Source: Comamonadaceae bacterium
GTDB lineage: Bacteria > Pseudomonadota > Gammaproteobacteria > Burkholderiales > Burkholderiaceae_C
Length of the DNA stretch: 33,972 nucleotides
Direction: 5' to 3'
Assembly: GCA_013297985.1 (NCBI GenBank)
Contig: JAAFIY010000032.1
Coordinates: forward strand, 1-33,972
Below are positions 23,893 to 31,962 of this stretch, piece by piece. The position numbers were made by a program, and so were the translations under genes. Below the pieces are notes generated by a model that saw only the letters and a program-made list of their open reading frames with translations, ran no database searches and was not told where the DNA came from. How positions within the stretch are numbered: the first letter of the stretch is position 1; the number at the start of each line of letters is the position of its first letter.

Positions 23893-25098
23893 ATGTCAGA
23901 AGCCTTTGTGTACGACGCCATCCGCACGCCCCGAGGCAAGGGCAAAAAAGACGGCAGCCTGCATGAAGTCAAGCCCGTCAACTTGTTGGCTGGGCTGCTC
24001 AGCCAGATGCAGCAGCGGCATGACTTGGACACCGCGCAAATTGACGACGTGGTGATGGGCGTGGTGTCGCCCGTAGGCGAGCAAGGCTCGGTGATCGCCA
24101 AGGTGGCCGCGCTGAAAGCGGGCTGGGATTTCCGCTGCTCTGGCGTGCAGCTCAACCGCTTCTGTGCCAGTGGCCTAGAGGCGGTGAACATGGCCGCGCA
24201 AAAGGTCAAAAGCGGCTGGGAAGACCTGGTGGTGGCCGGTGGCGTGGAATGCATGAGCCGCGTGCCCATTGGCTCTGACGGCGGCGCCTGGGCGCAAGAC
24301 CCAGAAACCAACCTGGCCACCGACTTTGTGCCCCAGGGCATCGGCGCGGATCTGATCGCCACGCTAGAAGGCTTCAGCCGCGACGACGTGGACGCCTACG
24401 CGGTTGAAAGCCAGCGCCGCGCCGCCAAGGCGCGAGAAAGCGGCTACTTTGCCGGTGCCTTGCAGCCCGTTGTGGATGCGCTGGGCCAGACCATCCTGGC
24501 CGAGGATGAGTTCATCAAGCCCCGCACCAACCTGGAATCACTGGCGGGGCTGAAACCCGCCTTCGCCCAAATGGGCGCCATGGGTTTTGACGCGGTGGCG
24601 CTGCAGCGCTATCCGCAAGTCGAGCGCATTCATCATGTGCACCACGCGGGCAATTCGTCGGGCATCGTCGACGGTGCGGCCGCCGTGCTGGTGGGTAGTG
24701 AAGCGGCAGGCCGCACCCACAAGCTCACGCCCCGCGCGCGCATCGTGGCAGTGGCTTTGTCAGGGGCTGACCCCACCATCATGCTCACAGGCCCCATGCC
24801 TGCGGCGCGCAAGGCACTGGCCAAGGCGGGCATGACGATTGACCAGATTGATTTGTTTGAAGTCAATGAAGCCTTTGCCGCCGTGCCCATGCGCTTTATG
24901 AAAGAAATGGGCGTGCCGCATCAAAAGGTGAATGTGAATGGCGGCGCCATTGCCATGGGTCACCCTCTGGGGGCCACGGGCGCGATGATTTTGGGCACCC
25001 TGATTGATGAGCTGCACCGCCGCAAGCTGCGCTACGGCTTAGCCACGCTGTGCGTAGGCGGCGGCATGGGCATTGCCACGATTGTGGAGCGCATCTAG
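23893..25098 (+). CDS. Acetyl-CoA acetyltransferase / 3-ketoacyl-CoA thiolase
   Basis: A 401-residue thiolase. The nucleophilic Cys91 is in [11 protein letters not shown], the catalytic His357 in [11 protein letters not shown] and the acid/base Cys387 in [22 protein letters not shown] is also present, so all active-site parts are intact. It should cleave 3-ketoacyl-CoA. GGGAG seven bases before ATG 23893 and the [16 protein letters not shown] start fix the N terminus; the open frame extends 52 codons upstream through the promoter region. The FadB-type gene follows after 102 bases that hold repeat R2, giving the thiolase-FadB pair of a fatty acid oxidation complex. Confidence 0.95.
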   Translation: MSEAFVYDAIRTPRGKGKKDGSLHEVKPVNLLAGLLSQMQQRHDLDTAQIDDVVMGVVSPVGEQGSVIAKVAALKAGWDFRCSGVQLNRFCASGLEAVNMAAQKVKSGWEDLVVAGGVECMSRVPIGSDGGAWAQDPETNLATDFVPQGIGADLIATLEGFSRDDVDAYAVESQRRAAKARESGYFAGALQPVVDALGQTILAEDEFIKPRTNLESLAGLKPAFAQMGAMGFDAVALQRYPQVERIHHVHHAGNSSGIVDGAAAVLVGSEAAGRTHKLTPRARIVAVALSGADPTIMLTGPMPAARKALAKAGMTIDQIDLFEVNEAFAAVPMRFMKEMGVPHQKVNVNGGAIAMGHPLGATGAMILGTLIDELHRRKLRYGLATLCVGGGMGIATIVERI

Positions 25099-25128
25099 CG
25101 CACGCGGATCGCCCCGTCTTTAAACCCT

Positions 25129-25181
25129 AGCGGCCTGTTGCGCCCTAAAAAAGGGCGTAAGCAGCTATCGAAATAATAGCA
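25129..25181 (-). repeat. Repeat copy R2, between thiolase and FadB-type genes
   Basis: Read on the minus strand: TGCTA (25177-25181), 8 bases, ATAGCTGCTT (25159-25168), 13 bases, GGGCGCA (25139-25145), 3 bases, GGCCGCT (25129-25135). The middle contains the hairpin CGCCCT-AAAAA-AGGGCG (25141-25157). It takes up about half of the gap between the two genes and ends 19 bases before the ATG at 25201, which has no clear Shine-Dalgarno. I take this as the reference copy of the family. Confidence 0.85.
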
Positions 25182-25200
25182 ATCGCACTTACGCAAGTCC

Positions 25201-27357
25201 ATGCAAACCATTCGCTACACGCTGTCTGATGACGGCATTGCCACCCTCACGTTTGACGAACCCAATTCGCCCGTCAACACCATGTGCGTGGCTTGGCAGA
25301 ACGACATCAGCGCCGCAGCGGCCCAACTGGTGGCCGACAAGCCCAAGCTGCGCGGCGTGATTCTCGCCAGCGCCAAAAGCACCTTTTTTGCCGGTGCCGA
25401 CTTGAAAGGCGTGATGCGCATGACCGAGGCCGACGCGCCCCGGGTGTACGAAGAAATCCAGCGCACCAAGGCCGCGTTTCGCACCATTGAAACGCTGGGC
25501 GTGCCGGTGGTCAGTTGCCTCAATGGCACCGCCTTGGGCGGCGGCTGGGAAGTGGCTTTGGTGGGCCACTACCGCATTGCCGTGGCCGACAAACGCATTC
25601 AGTTTGGCCTGCCCGAAATCACCCTGGGGCTGATTCCTGGCGCGACCGGCATCACCAAAATGACCCGCTTGCTGGGCCTGTTGGCGGCGCAGCCCTACAT
25701 CCTAGAAAGCAAGCTGTTTGGCCCCGCTGAGGCGAAGGAGCTGGGCTTGGTGCATGCGCTGGTCGACTGCGCCAACGAGTTGCTGCCCGCCGCAGTGGCC
25801 CACATCAACGCCCACACCGGCAAGGCCGAAGCAGCCCGCCATCCGTTTGATGCGCCTGACTATCGGATGCCCGGCGGCAAGCCCAGCAGCCCCAGCATTG
25901 CCATGGGCCTGTCCGTCGCGCCTGCCATGCTCAAGAAGAAAACCCGTGGCCTGTACCCGGCACCCGAATTTGCTTTGGCCGCCATGGTGGAAGGCGCCAG
26001 CGTGGACTACGACACCGCCACCCGCATCGAAAGCCGCTACCTGGCCCGCCTGATGGTGGGGCCGGTGGCGCGCAACATGATCAACACCTTTTTCTTTAAC
26101 CTGAACGCCATCAAGTCGGGCCAATCGCGCCCGGCAGGTGTGCCGCGCTACAAGCCGCAGAAGGTGGGCATCTTGGGCGCCGGCATGATGGGCGCGGGCA
26201 TTGCCTATGCGCAGGCCAGCCGCGGCATTGCCACAGTGATCAAAGACGTGAGCCTTGAAAAAGCCCAGGCCGGGCGCGACTACACCACGCGGCTCACCCA
26301 GCCCAAGGTAGAAAAAGGCCGCCTGAGCCCGCATGCGCAAGCTGAAATGCTGGGCCGCATCACCCCCACCGCCAGCGCAGCGGATTTGGCGGGTTGCGAC
26401 TTGATCATTGAAGCTGTTTTTGAGCAGCGCGACCTAAAGGCCCGGGTCACCCAAGAAGCCGAGCCCCACCTGGCCCCGGGCGGCTTCTTCGCCAGCAACA
26501 CCAGCACCTTGCCCATCAGCGGCTTGGCCAAGGCCAGCGCCAGCCCAGCCAAGTTCGTCGGCATCCACTTCTTCAGCCCCGTGGACAAAATGAAGTTGGT
26601 GGAAATCATCCGTGGCAGCCAGACCGATGATGAAACCGTAGCGCGTGCCTATGACTACGTGCAGGCCTTGGGCAAGGTACCCATCGTGGTGAATGATTCG
26701 CGCGGCTTCTACACCAGCCGCACATTTGGCACCTATGTCATGGAAGGGGCAGCCATGCTGGGCGAAGGCATCCCTGCAGCGCTGATTGAAAACGCTGCCG
26801 TGCAAGCGGGCATGCCGGTGGGGCCGCTGGCGGTCATGGATGAAACTGCGCTGTCTTTGAGCGTGCACGTGCTCGACCAAACCCGCGCCGACTTCGCAGC
26901 CGACGGCAAAACCTACACTGCAGGTGCCGGTGAGTTGTTGGTGGAGCGCATGGTCAAAGAATTCAAGCGCCCAGGCCGCGCGGGCGGCGCGGGCTTTTAT
27001 GAATACCAGCCCGACGGCCGCAAGCGTTTGTGGCCCGAGCTGCCCGCCCACTTCGGCGGCCAGCGCACTGATGTATCGGCTGCCGACATCAAAGACCGCC
27101 TGCTGTATCGCCAAGCGGTGGAAACCGCCCGCTGCCTGGCCGAAGGCGTCCTCACCACCGTGCACGACGGCAATGTGGGCAGCATCTTTGGCATTGGCTT
27201 TCCGGCCTGGACGGGCGGGGCGCTGCAGTTCATTTACGGCCAAGGCATTGACGCCTTCGTGCAGCGCTGCAGCCAATTGGCCGCAGCGCATGGCGCGGGC
27301 TTTGCGCTCACGCCGCAGATCATCGATACCCTGCGTAAGCACCAGCCGGTGTATTGA
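25201..27357 (+). CDS. FadB-type 3-hydroxyacyl-CoA dehydrogenase / enoyl-CoA hydratase
   Basis: A 718-residue multifunctional enzyme. The crotonase domain has Glu117 (GGGWEVAL) and Glu139 (LPEITLG) for hydration. A linker of about 100 residues follows. The NAD domain opens with VGILGAGMMGAG (322-333) and carries His456 and Glu468 in IHFFSPVDKMKLVE. The C-terminal domain ends GFPAWTGGALQFIYGQGID. With the thiolase upstream it should form a beta-oxidation complex. It is the second such enzyme in the window. The start is the ATG at 25201 (MQTIRYTLSDDGIATLTFD), with only a weak ribosome site. The GNAT gene starts two bases after its stop. Confidence 0.95.
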   Translation: MQTIRYTLSDDGIATLTFDEPNSPVNTMCVAWQNDISAAAAQLVADKPKLRGVILASAKSTFFAGADLKGVMRMTEADAPRVYEEIQRTKAAFRTIETLGVPVVSCLNGTALGGGWEVALVGHYRIAVADKRIQFGLPEITLGLIPGATGITKMTRLLGLLAAQPYILESKLFGPAEAKELGLVHALVDCANELLPAAVAHINAHTGKAEAARHPFDAPDYRMPGGKPSSPSIAMGLSVAPAMLKKKTRGLYPAPEFALAAMVEGASVDYDTATRIESRYLARLMVGPVARNMINTFFFNLNAIKSGQSRPAGVPRYKPQKVGILGAGMMGAGIAYAQASRGIATVIKDVSLEKAQAGRDYTTRLTQPKVEKGRLSPHAQAEMLGRITPTASAADLAGCDLIIEAVFEQRDLKARVTQEAEPHLAPGGFFASNTSTLPISGLAKASASPAKFVGIHFFSPVDKMKLVEIIRGSQTDDETVARAYDYVQALGKVPIVVNDSRGFYTSRTFGTYVMEGAAMLGEGIPAALIENAAVQAGMPVGPLAVMDETALSLSVHVLDQTRADFAADGKTYTAGAGELLVERMVKEFKRPGRAGGAGFYEYQPDGRKRLWPELPAHFGGQRTDVSAADIKDRLLYRQAVETARCLAEGVLTTVHDGNVGSIFGIGFPAWTGGALQFIYGQGIDAFVQRCSQLAAAHGAGFALTPQIIDTLRKHQPVY

Positions 27358-27359
27358 CG

Positions 27360-27878
27360 ATGCCTGGGCCGCGCGTTGGTTCAGCAAGGGGCCGGGCATC
27401 GGCGGTGCAGCTGCGAAACCCTCGCGCGGGCGACTTCGGCTGGGTGGTGCAAGCCCACGGCGAGGTGTACGGCCGCGAATACGGCTGGAACGCCGAGTTT
27501 GAAGCCCTGGTGGCTGAACTCGTCGCCCGCTTCATTCGCCGCTTTGACCCGGCTTGGGAGCGCTGCTGGATTGCGGAACTCAACGGCCAGCGCGTAGGTG
27601 CCGTGTTTGTGGTGCGCAAAAGCGCCACGGTGGCGCAACTGCGCATGCTGGTGGTGACGCCTGAGGCGCGTGGCCTGGGCCTGGGCGCGCGGCTCACTGA
27701 CGAATGCCTGGCCTTCGCCCGCGCCAAAGGCTACCGCCGCATGGTGCTGTGGACTAACAGCCTGTTGGTGGCCGCGCGCCACATCTACCAAAGCCGAGGC
27801 TTTGACCTCACCGGCAGCGAAGCCCACCACAGCTATGGCGCTGACTTGGTGGGTGAAACCTGGGCGCTGAAGCTGTAG
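27360..27878 (+). CDS. GNAT family N-acetyltransferase
   Basis: A 172-residue GNAT protein. The acetyl-CoA loop is in LRMLVVTPEARGLGLGARLTDECL, with strands CWIAELNGQRVGAVFVVR before and ARHIYQSRGFDLTG after. It resembles the C-terminal acetyltransferase half of MarR-GNAT fusion proteins (GWVVQAHGEVYGREYGWNAEFEALVA), but no MarR domain precedes it. The substrate is unknown. ATG 27360 is two bases after the FadB-type stop, so it is probably cotranscribed; conservation appears to begin at about residue 15 (VQLRNPRAGD), so a later start is possible. Confidence 0.88.
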   Translation: MPGPRVGSARGRASAVQLRNPRAGDFGWVVQAHGEVYGREYGWNAEFEALVAELVARFIRRFDPAWERCWIAELNGQRVGAVFVVRKSATVAQLRMLVVTPEARGLGLGARLTDECLAFARAKGYRRMVLWTNSLLVAARHIYQSRGFDLTGSEAHHSYGADLVGETWALKL

Positions 27879-27969
27879 GAGCGGCGCCGTTTGCCGCGCC
27901 CCAAGTCAGCAAGAAATGTCAGGTCGCCCCAGGCAGTATCAAAGTCCCTCAATCACTTGGAGCTTTGAC

Positions 27970-28431
27970 ATGCCATCTGCCTACCAAATCAGCCACGCCG
28001 CTGACGCCATTCGCGTGGTCGGACTTGAACTGCGCACCCACAACGGCGAAGCCATGCACACCATTGGCCCGCACTGGGGGCGCTTTATGGCCGATGGCTG
28101 GGCCGATCGGGTGCCGGGCCGCGTGGGCAGCGATGTGTATGCCGTCTACACCCACTTTGAGCATGCGGGCCTGAACAACACCGGTTGGTATTCGTTGGTG
28201 ATTGGTGTGGCGGTTGAAGCCACCGCCACAGTGCCTGCTGGCCTGGTGCAGGCGGTGATTCCCGCCGGTCGCAAGGCGGTGTTTGCCTCTGCCCCCGGCC
28301 AGCCGCAAGCGGTGGTGCAAGCGTGGCAAACCGTGTGGGCCACCGAGCTGCCCAAGACCTTTGTGGCCGACGCGGAGCGCTACCAAGCCGATGGCCAGAT
28401 CAGTCTGCTCATCGGGCTGCATCCGCAGTGA
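27970..28431 (+). CDS. Stand-alone GyrI-like / AraC effector-binding domain protein
   Basis: A 153-residue protein made almost entirely of one GyrI-like (AraC_E_bind) small-molecule-binding domain, starting MPSAYQISHAADAIRVVGLE and ending GQISLLIGLHPQ. Such domains bind hydrophobic or cationic ligands in regulators, inhibit gyrase (SbmC) or hydrolyse some ligands. GGAG seven bases before ATG 27970 sets the start. Its stop overlaps the GTG start of the AraC-type regulator that carries a similar domain, so the two are made together and may share or compete for a ligand. The preceding 91 bases show no clear promoter. Confidence 0.87.
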   Translation: MPSAYQISHAADAIRVVGLELRTHNGEAMHTIGPHWGRFMADGWADRVPGRVGSDVYAVYTHFEHAGLNNTGWYSLVIGVAVEATATVPAGLVQAVIPAGRKAVFASAPGQPQAVVQAWQTVWATELPKTFVADAERYQADGQISLLIGLHPQ

Positions 28432-29327
28432 AAACCGACACACGCCCAGCGCCCCCGCCGAGCCGCGCCCACGGCTGGGTGGACTACCACGCCCGCATGG
28501 CGCGGCTGTTGGAGCATGTGCACACCCATTTGGACGACGATCTGAACCTGCACACCCTGGCAGAGGTGGTGCACCTGTCGCCCCACCATTGGCACCGCAC
28601 CTATCACGCGCTGATGGGCGAAACCCTGGCCGCCACCGTGCGCCGCCTGCGCTTGCAGCGTGCCAGCGGCGAACTGGCCCACAGCACCCGCCCGGTGGCT
28701 GACATTGCCCAGCGCAGCGGCTACCCCAATGCGCAGGTGTTTGCGCGGGCTTTCAAGGCGGCTTATGGCCAGTCGCCCAGTGAATTTCGCCGCCTGGGCA
28801 GCCACGCGGCGCTGGCGGGTCTTGGCGCCGCAGCACCGCTGCCCCCGGGGTTTGAAGTCACCATTCGCCATGTGCCACGCATTCGGCTGGCGGGTCTGAC
28901 CCATCGGGGCTCTTACATGGGCGTGGGCCGGGCATTTGATGGCGCCCTGCCCCATCTGCAGGCCCACGGCCAATTGCGCGACGACAGCCGCTGGGTGGCG
29001 GTGTACCCCGACGACAGCGAACTGGTGCCCACCGCCCAACTGCAGTGCCAAGCGGGTTTGTCGGTGCCTGCACATTGGCCAGTGCCTGCGCCTCTGCAAG
29101 CCTTTGAAGTGGGCGGCGCTCCGTGCGCGGTGCTGCGCTACCAGGGGCCGTACTCGTCCATGCATGCGGCTTACCGTTGGCTGTTTGGCCCCTGGCTGGC
29201 CGCCAGCGGCCATGCGCTGGCCGATCAGCCGGTGTTTGAGGAATACCTCAACAGCCCGCGCCAAGTGGCCCCCAGCGAATTGCTCACCGACATTTGCCTG
29301 CCGCTGGCGCTTGAGCAGCCCACCTGA
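28428..29327 (+). CDS. AraC family regulator with GyrI-like effector domain
   Basis: A 299-residue regulator. The AraC/XylS DNA-binding domain is N-terminal (about 18-122), with two helix-turn-helix units: LHTLAEVVHLSPHHWHRTY and PVADIAQRSGYPNAQVFARAF. The C-terminal half (about 135-297) is a GyrI-like ligand domain starting EVTIRHVPRIRLAGL. This order matches Rob-type regulators. The start is GTG at 28428 (VKTDTRP), overlapping the previous stop as GTGA; no ATG at this place keeps the frame. The chromate transporter genes follow 33 bases after its stop on the same strand and are possible targets (inference). Confidence 0.91.
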   Translation: MKTDTRPAPPPSRAHGWVDYHARMARLLEHVHTHLDDDLNLHTLAEVVHLSPHHWHRTYHALMGETLAATVRRLRLQRASGELAHSTRPVADIAQRSGYPNAQVFARAFKAAYGQSPSEFRRLGSHAALAGLGAAAPLPPGFEVTIRHVPRIRLAGLTHRGSYMGVGRAFDGALPHLQAHGQLRDDSRWVAVYPDDSELVPTAQLQCQAGLSVPAHWPVPAPLQAFEVGGAPCAVLRYQGPYSSMHAAYRWLFGPWLAASGHALADQPVFEEYLNSPRQVAPSELLTDICLPLALEQPT

Positions 29328-29360
29328 ATATCGGCTCCGCTTGGGCGTTATCGTTGCGTC

Positions 29361-29993
29361 ATGGCCGAACCGCAACACCCCAATCAAGACGCCAGCGCTG
29401 CCGCGCCCGAAGCCGCGCCGCGCCCCGAATCGCCCAGCCACCTGTTTTGGGCCATGACCACGCTGGCCCTGCAAGGCTTTGGCGGCGTGTTGGCGGTGGT
29501 GCAGCGTGAGTTGGTGGAAAAGCGCCGCTGGCTCAGCAAAAAAGAGTTCGTTGAAGACTGGGCGGTGGCGCAAATCCTGCCAGGCCCCAACGTGGTCAAC
29601 CTGTCTTTGATGATTGGCGCACGCCACTTTGGCTGGCGCGGCGCGGTGGCGGCCTTAGGCGGCATGTTGGTGTTTCCGCTGATCGTGGTGCTGCTCTTGG
29701 CCGCTGCGTTTGCCAGCGTGGCCGATCACCCCAGCGCCCAGGCGGCCTTGCGCGGTATGGGTGCCGTGGCGGCAGGCCTGATCACCGCCACGGGCTTGAA
29801 GTTGATTGGCGCGCTCAAAGGTCACCCGCTGGGGCGTGCGGCCTGCGCCGGGCTGGCGCTGCTGGTGTTTGTGACGATTGCCCTGTGGCGCTGGCCGCTG
29901 GCCGGTGTGCTGTTAGGCCTAGGCAGCGTGGCGTGTGTGTGGACTTATGTGCAACTGGGCCGCTTGGAGAACGCGGCGGGTGGCAAGCCATGA
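29361..29993 (+). CDS. Chromate transporter, first CHR-domain subunit
   Basis: A 210-residue single-domain CHR protein. After a polar N-terminal tail of about 27 residues come HLFWAMTTLALQGFGGVLAV, the ELVEKRRWLSKKEFVEDWAV segment and ILPGPNVVNLSLMIG, the family core. Short CHR proteins are made as pairs whose products have opposite membrane topology and together export chromate or a related anion. The next gene overlaps by four bases (ATGA). Chromate as the true substrate is inferred from the family; sulfate or other oxyanions are possible. Confidence 0.92.
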   Translation: MAEPQHPNQDASAAAPEAAPRPESPSHLFWAMTTLALQGFGGVLAVVQRELVEKRRWLSKKEFVEDWAVAQILPGPNVVNLSLMIGARHFGWRGAVAALGGMLVFPLIVVLLLAAAFASVADHPSAQAALRGMGAVAAGLITATGLKLIGALKGHPLGRAACAGLALLVFVTIALWRWPLAGVLLGLGSVACVWTYVQLGRLENAAGGKP

Positions 29994-30583
29994 CACCGGT
30001 TCTTGCCCTCACCCCCGCAGATTGGCTGGCGCTGTTCGGCCACTTCATGAGCCTGTCGCTTTTGGCGGTGGGCGGCGCCATCACGGTGGCGCCCGACATG
30101 CACCGCCTGTTGGTCGATCAACGCGCTTGGTTGACTGACATGCAGTTCACCCAATCCATTGCCATCGCTCAAGCCGCGCCTGGGCCCAACGTGCTGTTTA
30201 TTGCGCTGTTGGGCTGGCATGTGGGGCTGAACGCGGGGGGCTGGCCGCTGGCGCTGCTGGGTGTGGCCATTGGCATGACGGGCATCCTCATCCCTAGCTG
30301 CACCCTCACCTATGTGGCTGCGCGCTGGGGCCACCGCAATCAACATCTGCGCGCGGTGCGGGCCTTTAAGCAGGGCTTGGCGCCCCTGGTGATTGCGCTG
30401 TTGATTGCCACCGGCTACATCTTGGCCACGGCGGGCCTGGAAGATTTCAGCGCCCAGTGGCGCACCCTGTGGCCCCAATGGGCGATTGCCGCCGTGGCCA
30501 CCGTGGTGGTGTGGCGCACCAAGCTGCACATGCTGTGGTTGCTGGGCGGCGGCGCGGTGCTCGGCGTACTGATTTGGGGTTAG
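29990..30583 (+). CDS. Chromate transporter, second CHR-domain subunit
   Basis: A 197-residue single-domain CHR protein, partner of the preceding one. It has HFMSLSLLAVGGAITVAPDM near the start, QRAWLTDMQFTQSIAIAQAAPGPN in place of the first subunit's core, then several hydrophobic helices to the C terminus. The two subunits are clearly diverged from each other, as in heterodimeric short-chain CHR systems. The start ATG 29990 overlaps the previous stop; the upstream open frame is only the other gene read in a different phase. It ends 18 bases before the convergent lipoprotein gene. Confidence 0.92.
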   Translation: MTPVLALTPADWLALFGHFMSLSLLAVGGAITVAPDMHRLLVDQRAWLTDMQFTQSIAIAQAAPGPNVLFIALLGWHVGLNAGGWPLALLGVAIGMTGILIPSCTLTYVAARWGHRNQHLRAVRAFKQGLAPLVIALLIATGYILATAGLEDFSAQWRTLWPQWAIAAVATVVVWRTKLHMLWLLGGGAVLGVLIWG

Positions 30584-30601
30584 CTGACGCTGCGGCGTGG
30601 A

Positions 30602-30964
30602 TCAGCGCGGGTTTTCAAAAAACACGATGTTGCTGTAGTCGCTGATTTCAAAGTACACCCGCTTTTCGCCCGGGTCGACCTGCATGTTCAGGTTCTCATC
30701 GAGCACGCCATAGCCATAGCGGTAGTTGCGCGGCTTGCCGTCGGTGGTGCCAAGCGCGGTGCTGAGTTTGTCCACCTTCAAAAAACGGCGCACCACCTTG
30801 TCGCCCGCGTACACCTCGAGCACGCCGTTGGTGCCGGTCCAGTTTTGGATGTCGCGCTGGATTTGGTTTTGTTGCTCTTGGGTGCAGGCGCTGATCGCAA
30901 GCAAAAAAGCGGCCACTGCGCCCATTTTGATTGCCGAAGCAGCTATTGATTTTGTAGCATTCAT
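30602..30964 (-). CDS. Small predicted lipoprotein, function unknown
   Basis: A 120-residue protein I do not recognise as a named family. MNATKSIAASAIKMGAVAA followed by FLLAISAC gives a signal peptide with lipobox ISAC and lipidated Cys27. The mature part starts with a Gln-rich stretch (TQEQQNQIQRDIQNW) and continues as a small, probably beta-rich domain (VLEVYAGDKVVRRFLKVDKL, RVYFEISDYSNIVFFENPR). AGGGAGG before ATG 30964 is a strong ribosome site, and the ATG overlaps the rlmB stop (ATGA). Residues 3-19 of the signal peptide are encoded by repeat copy R4, so this export signal appears to derive from an intergenic element. Confidence 0.82.
   Translation of the reverse strand: MNATKSIAASAIKMGAVAAFLLAISACTQEQQNQIQRDIQNWTGTNGVLEVYAGDKVVRRFLKVDKLSTALGTTDGKPRNYRYGYGVLDENLNMQVDPGEKRVYFEISDYSNIVFFENPR
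30908..30959 (-). repeat. Repeat copy R4, encodes the lipoprotein signal peptide
   Basis: Read on the minus strand: TGCTA (30955-30959), 8 bases, ATAGCTGCTT (30937-30946, exact), 13 bases, GGGCGCA (30917-30923, exact), 2 bases, GGCCGCT (30908-30914, exact). Block order and spacing match the intergenic copy at 25129-25181. It starts two bases inside the lipoprotein start codon region and ends exactly at codon 19, coding for A3 to A19. The centre has lost the hairpin pairing of the reference copy. Confidence 0.85.
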
Positions 30965-31833
30965 GATGCGGCGGCCTCCCTTTGCCGCAAGACGTCGTAC
31001 AGGCACACACCGGCGGCCACCGACACATTCAGGCTCTCTACCGCGCCGCGCATGGGGATGCGGATCATGGTGTCACAGGTCTTGCGGGTCAGTTGCCGCA
31101 GGCCTTGGCCTTCAGCCCCCAGCACTAGCGCCAGCGGGCCGCGCAGGTCGGTGGTGTGCAGTTCACCTTCCGCATCGTCCGACGTGCCCACGCACTGAAT
31201 TTGTCGCTCTTTCAACTCGTTCAGGGTACGTGCCAAGTTGGTCACCATGAAGTAGGGCACCGTCTCGGCCGCGCCGCTGGCCACCTTGGCCACGGTGGCG
31301 TTCACACCCACGGCGTGGTCTTTGGGCGCAATGATGGCGTGCGCCCCGGCGCCGTCGGCCACGCGCAGGCAGGCGCCCAGGTTGTGCGGGTCGGTGACGC
31401 CGTCTAGCACCAATAGCAGCGGCATCACGCCGCGTTCTTGCAATTCGTCCAGCAGGTCGTCCAGCGAATGGCGCTGTGGCAAGGGCTGCACCTTGGCCAC
31501 CACACCCTGGTGGCCGGCGGTGCCGCACAGGCGCTGCAGGCGGTCGCTTTCGGCATCAATCAAGCGGCAGCCCGCTTCTTTGGCGCGATCAACAAACTGG
31601 CGCATGCGGGCGTCGCGGCGGCTGGGGTCTACATAGACCTCCAGCACGCTTTCGGGTGCGGTTTTGATGCGCACGCCCACGGCGTGAAAGCCAAAGAGCA
31701 GTCGGGTGGCACCGGCAGTGGCACCGGAACTAGCGCCAGCACCAGGGGCAGCGTGGTCTTCAGCGGAAGCCCCTCCCACGCTGGGCCCAGAGCGAGGGCC
31801 AGAGCGGGGGCGGGCGGGTTTGGGAGCGGTCAT
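30961..31833 (-). CDS. rlmB: 23S rRNA (guanosine-2'-O)-methyltransferase RlmB
   Basis: A 290-residue SpoU/TrmH-type methyltransferase. A low-complexity Pro/Ala/Gly N-terminal stretch (about 1-40) precedes the substrate-binding domain starting LLFGFHAVGVRIKTAPESV. The knotted SPOUT domain has LDGVTDPHNLGACLRVAD, LVLGAEGQGLRQLTRK and MRGAVESLNVSVAAGVCLYD, the three family motifs. It should methylate G2251 of 23S rRNA. ATG 31833 is taken; the frame is open 37 codons further upstream without family similarity, and no strong Shine-Dalgarno is seen at either. The 129 bases before it (to the ABC ATPase stop) hold nothing I can name. Confidence 0.93.
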   Translation of the reverse strand: MTAPKPARPRSGPRSGPSVGGASAEDHAAPGAGASSGATAGATRLLFGFHAVGVRIKTAPESVLEVYVDPSRRDARMRQFVDRAKEAGCRLIDAESDRLQRLCGTAGHQGVVAKVQPLPQRHSLDDLLDELQERGVMPLLLVLDGVTDPHNLGACLRVADGAGAHAIIAPKDHAVGVNATVAKVASGAAETVPYFMVTNLARTLNELKERQIQCVGTSDDAEGELHTTDLRGPLALVLGAEGQGLRQLTRKTCDTMIRIPMRGAVESLNVSVAAGVCLYDVLRQREAAAS

Positions 31834-31962
31834 GCGCGGCCTAGCGGTAGGTGGCGCGCCCGCTGTAGTCGGTGAGCTAGGCGCGAAGCAGCCAAGCATC
31901 GCACAGGCGGCACCTTGGGCCCACCCAACGCCCCCCGCTGGCACGCGGGCCCGACGGCAGGC

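Noticed and set aside
28380..29627. 415-codon open frame on minus, antisense to the AraC regulator
   Set aside because: Spans two plus-strand genes and has no domain; a GC-driven shadow.
29361..30583. Chromate transporter as a full-length ChrA broken by a frameshift
   Set aside because: Both halves have proper starts, an ATGA overlap and family-typical lengths for paired short CHR proteins, so a genuine two-gene system is more likely than a broken gene.
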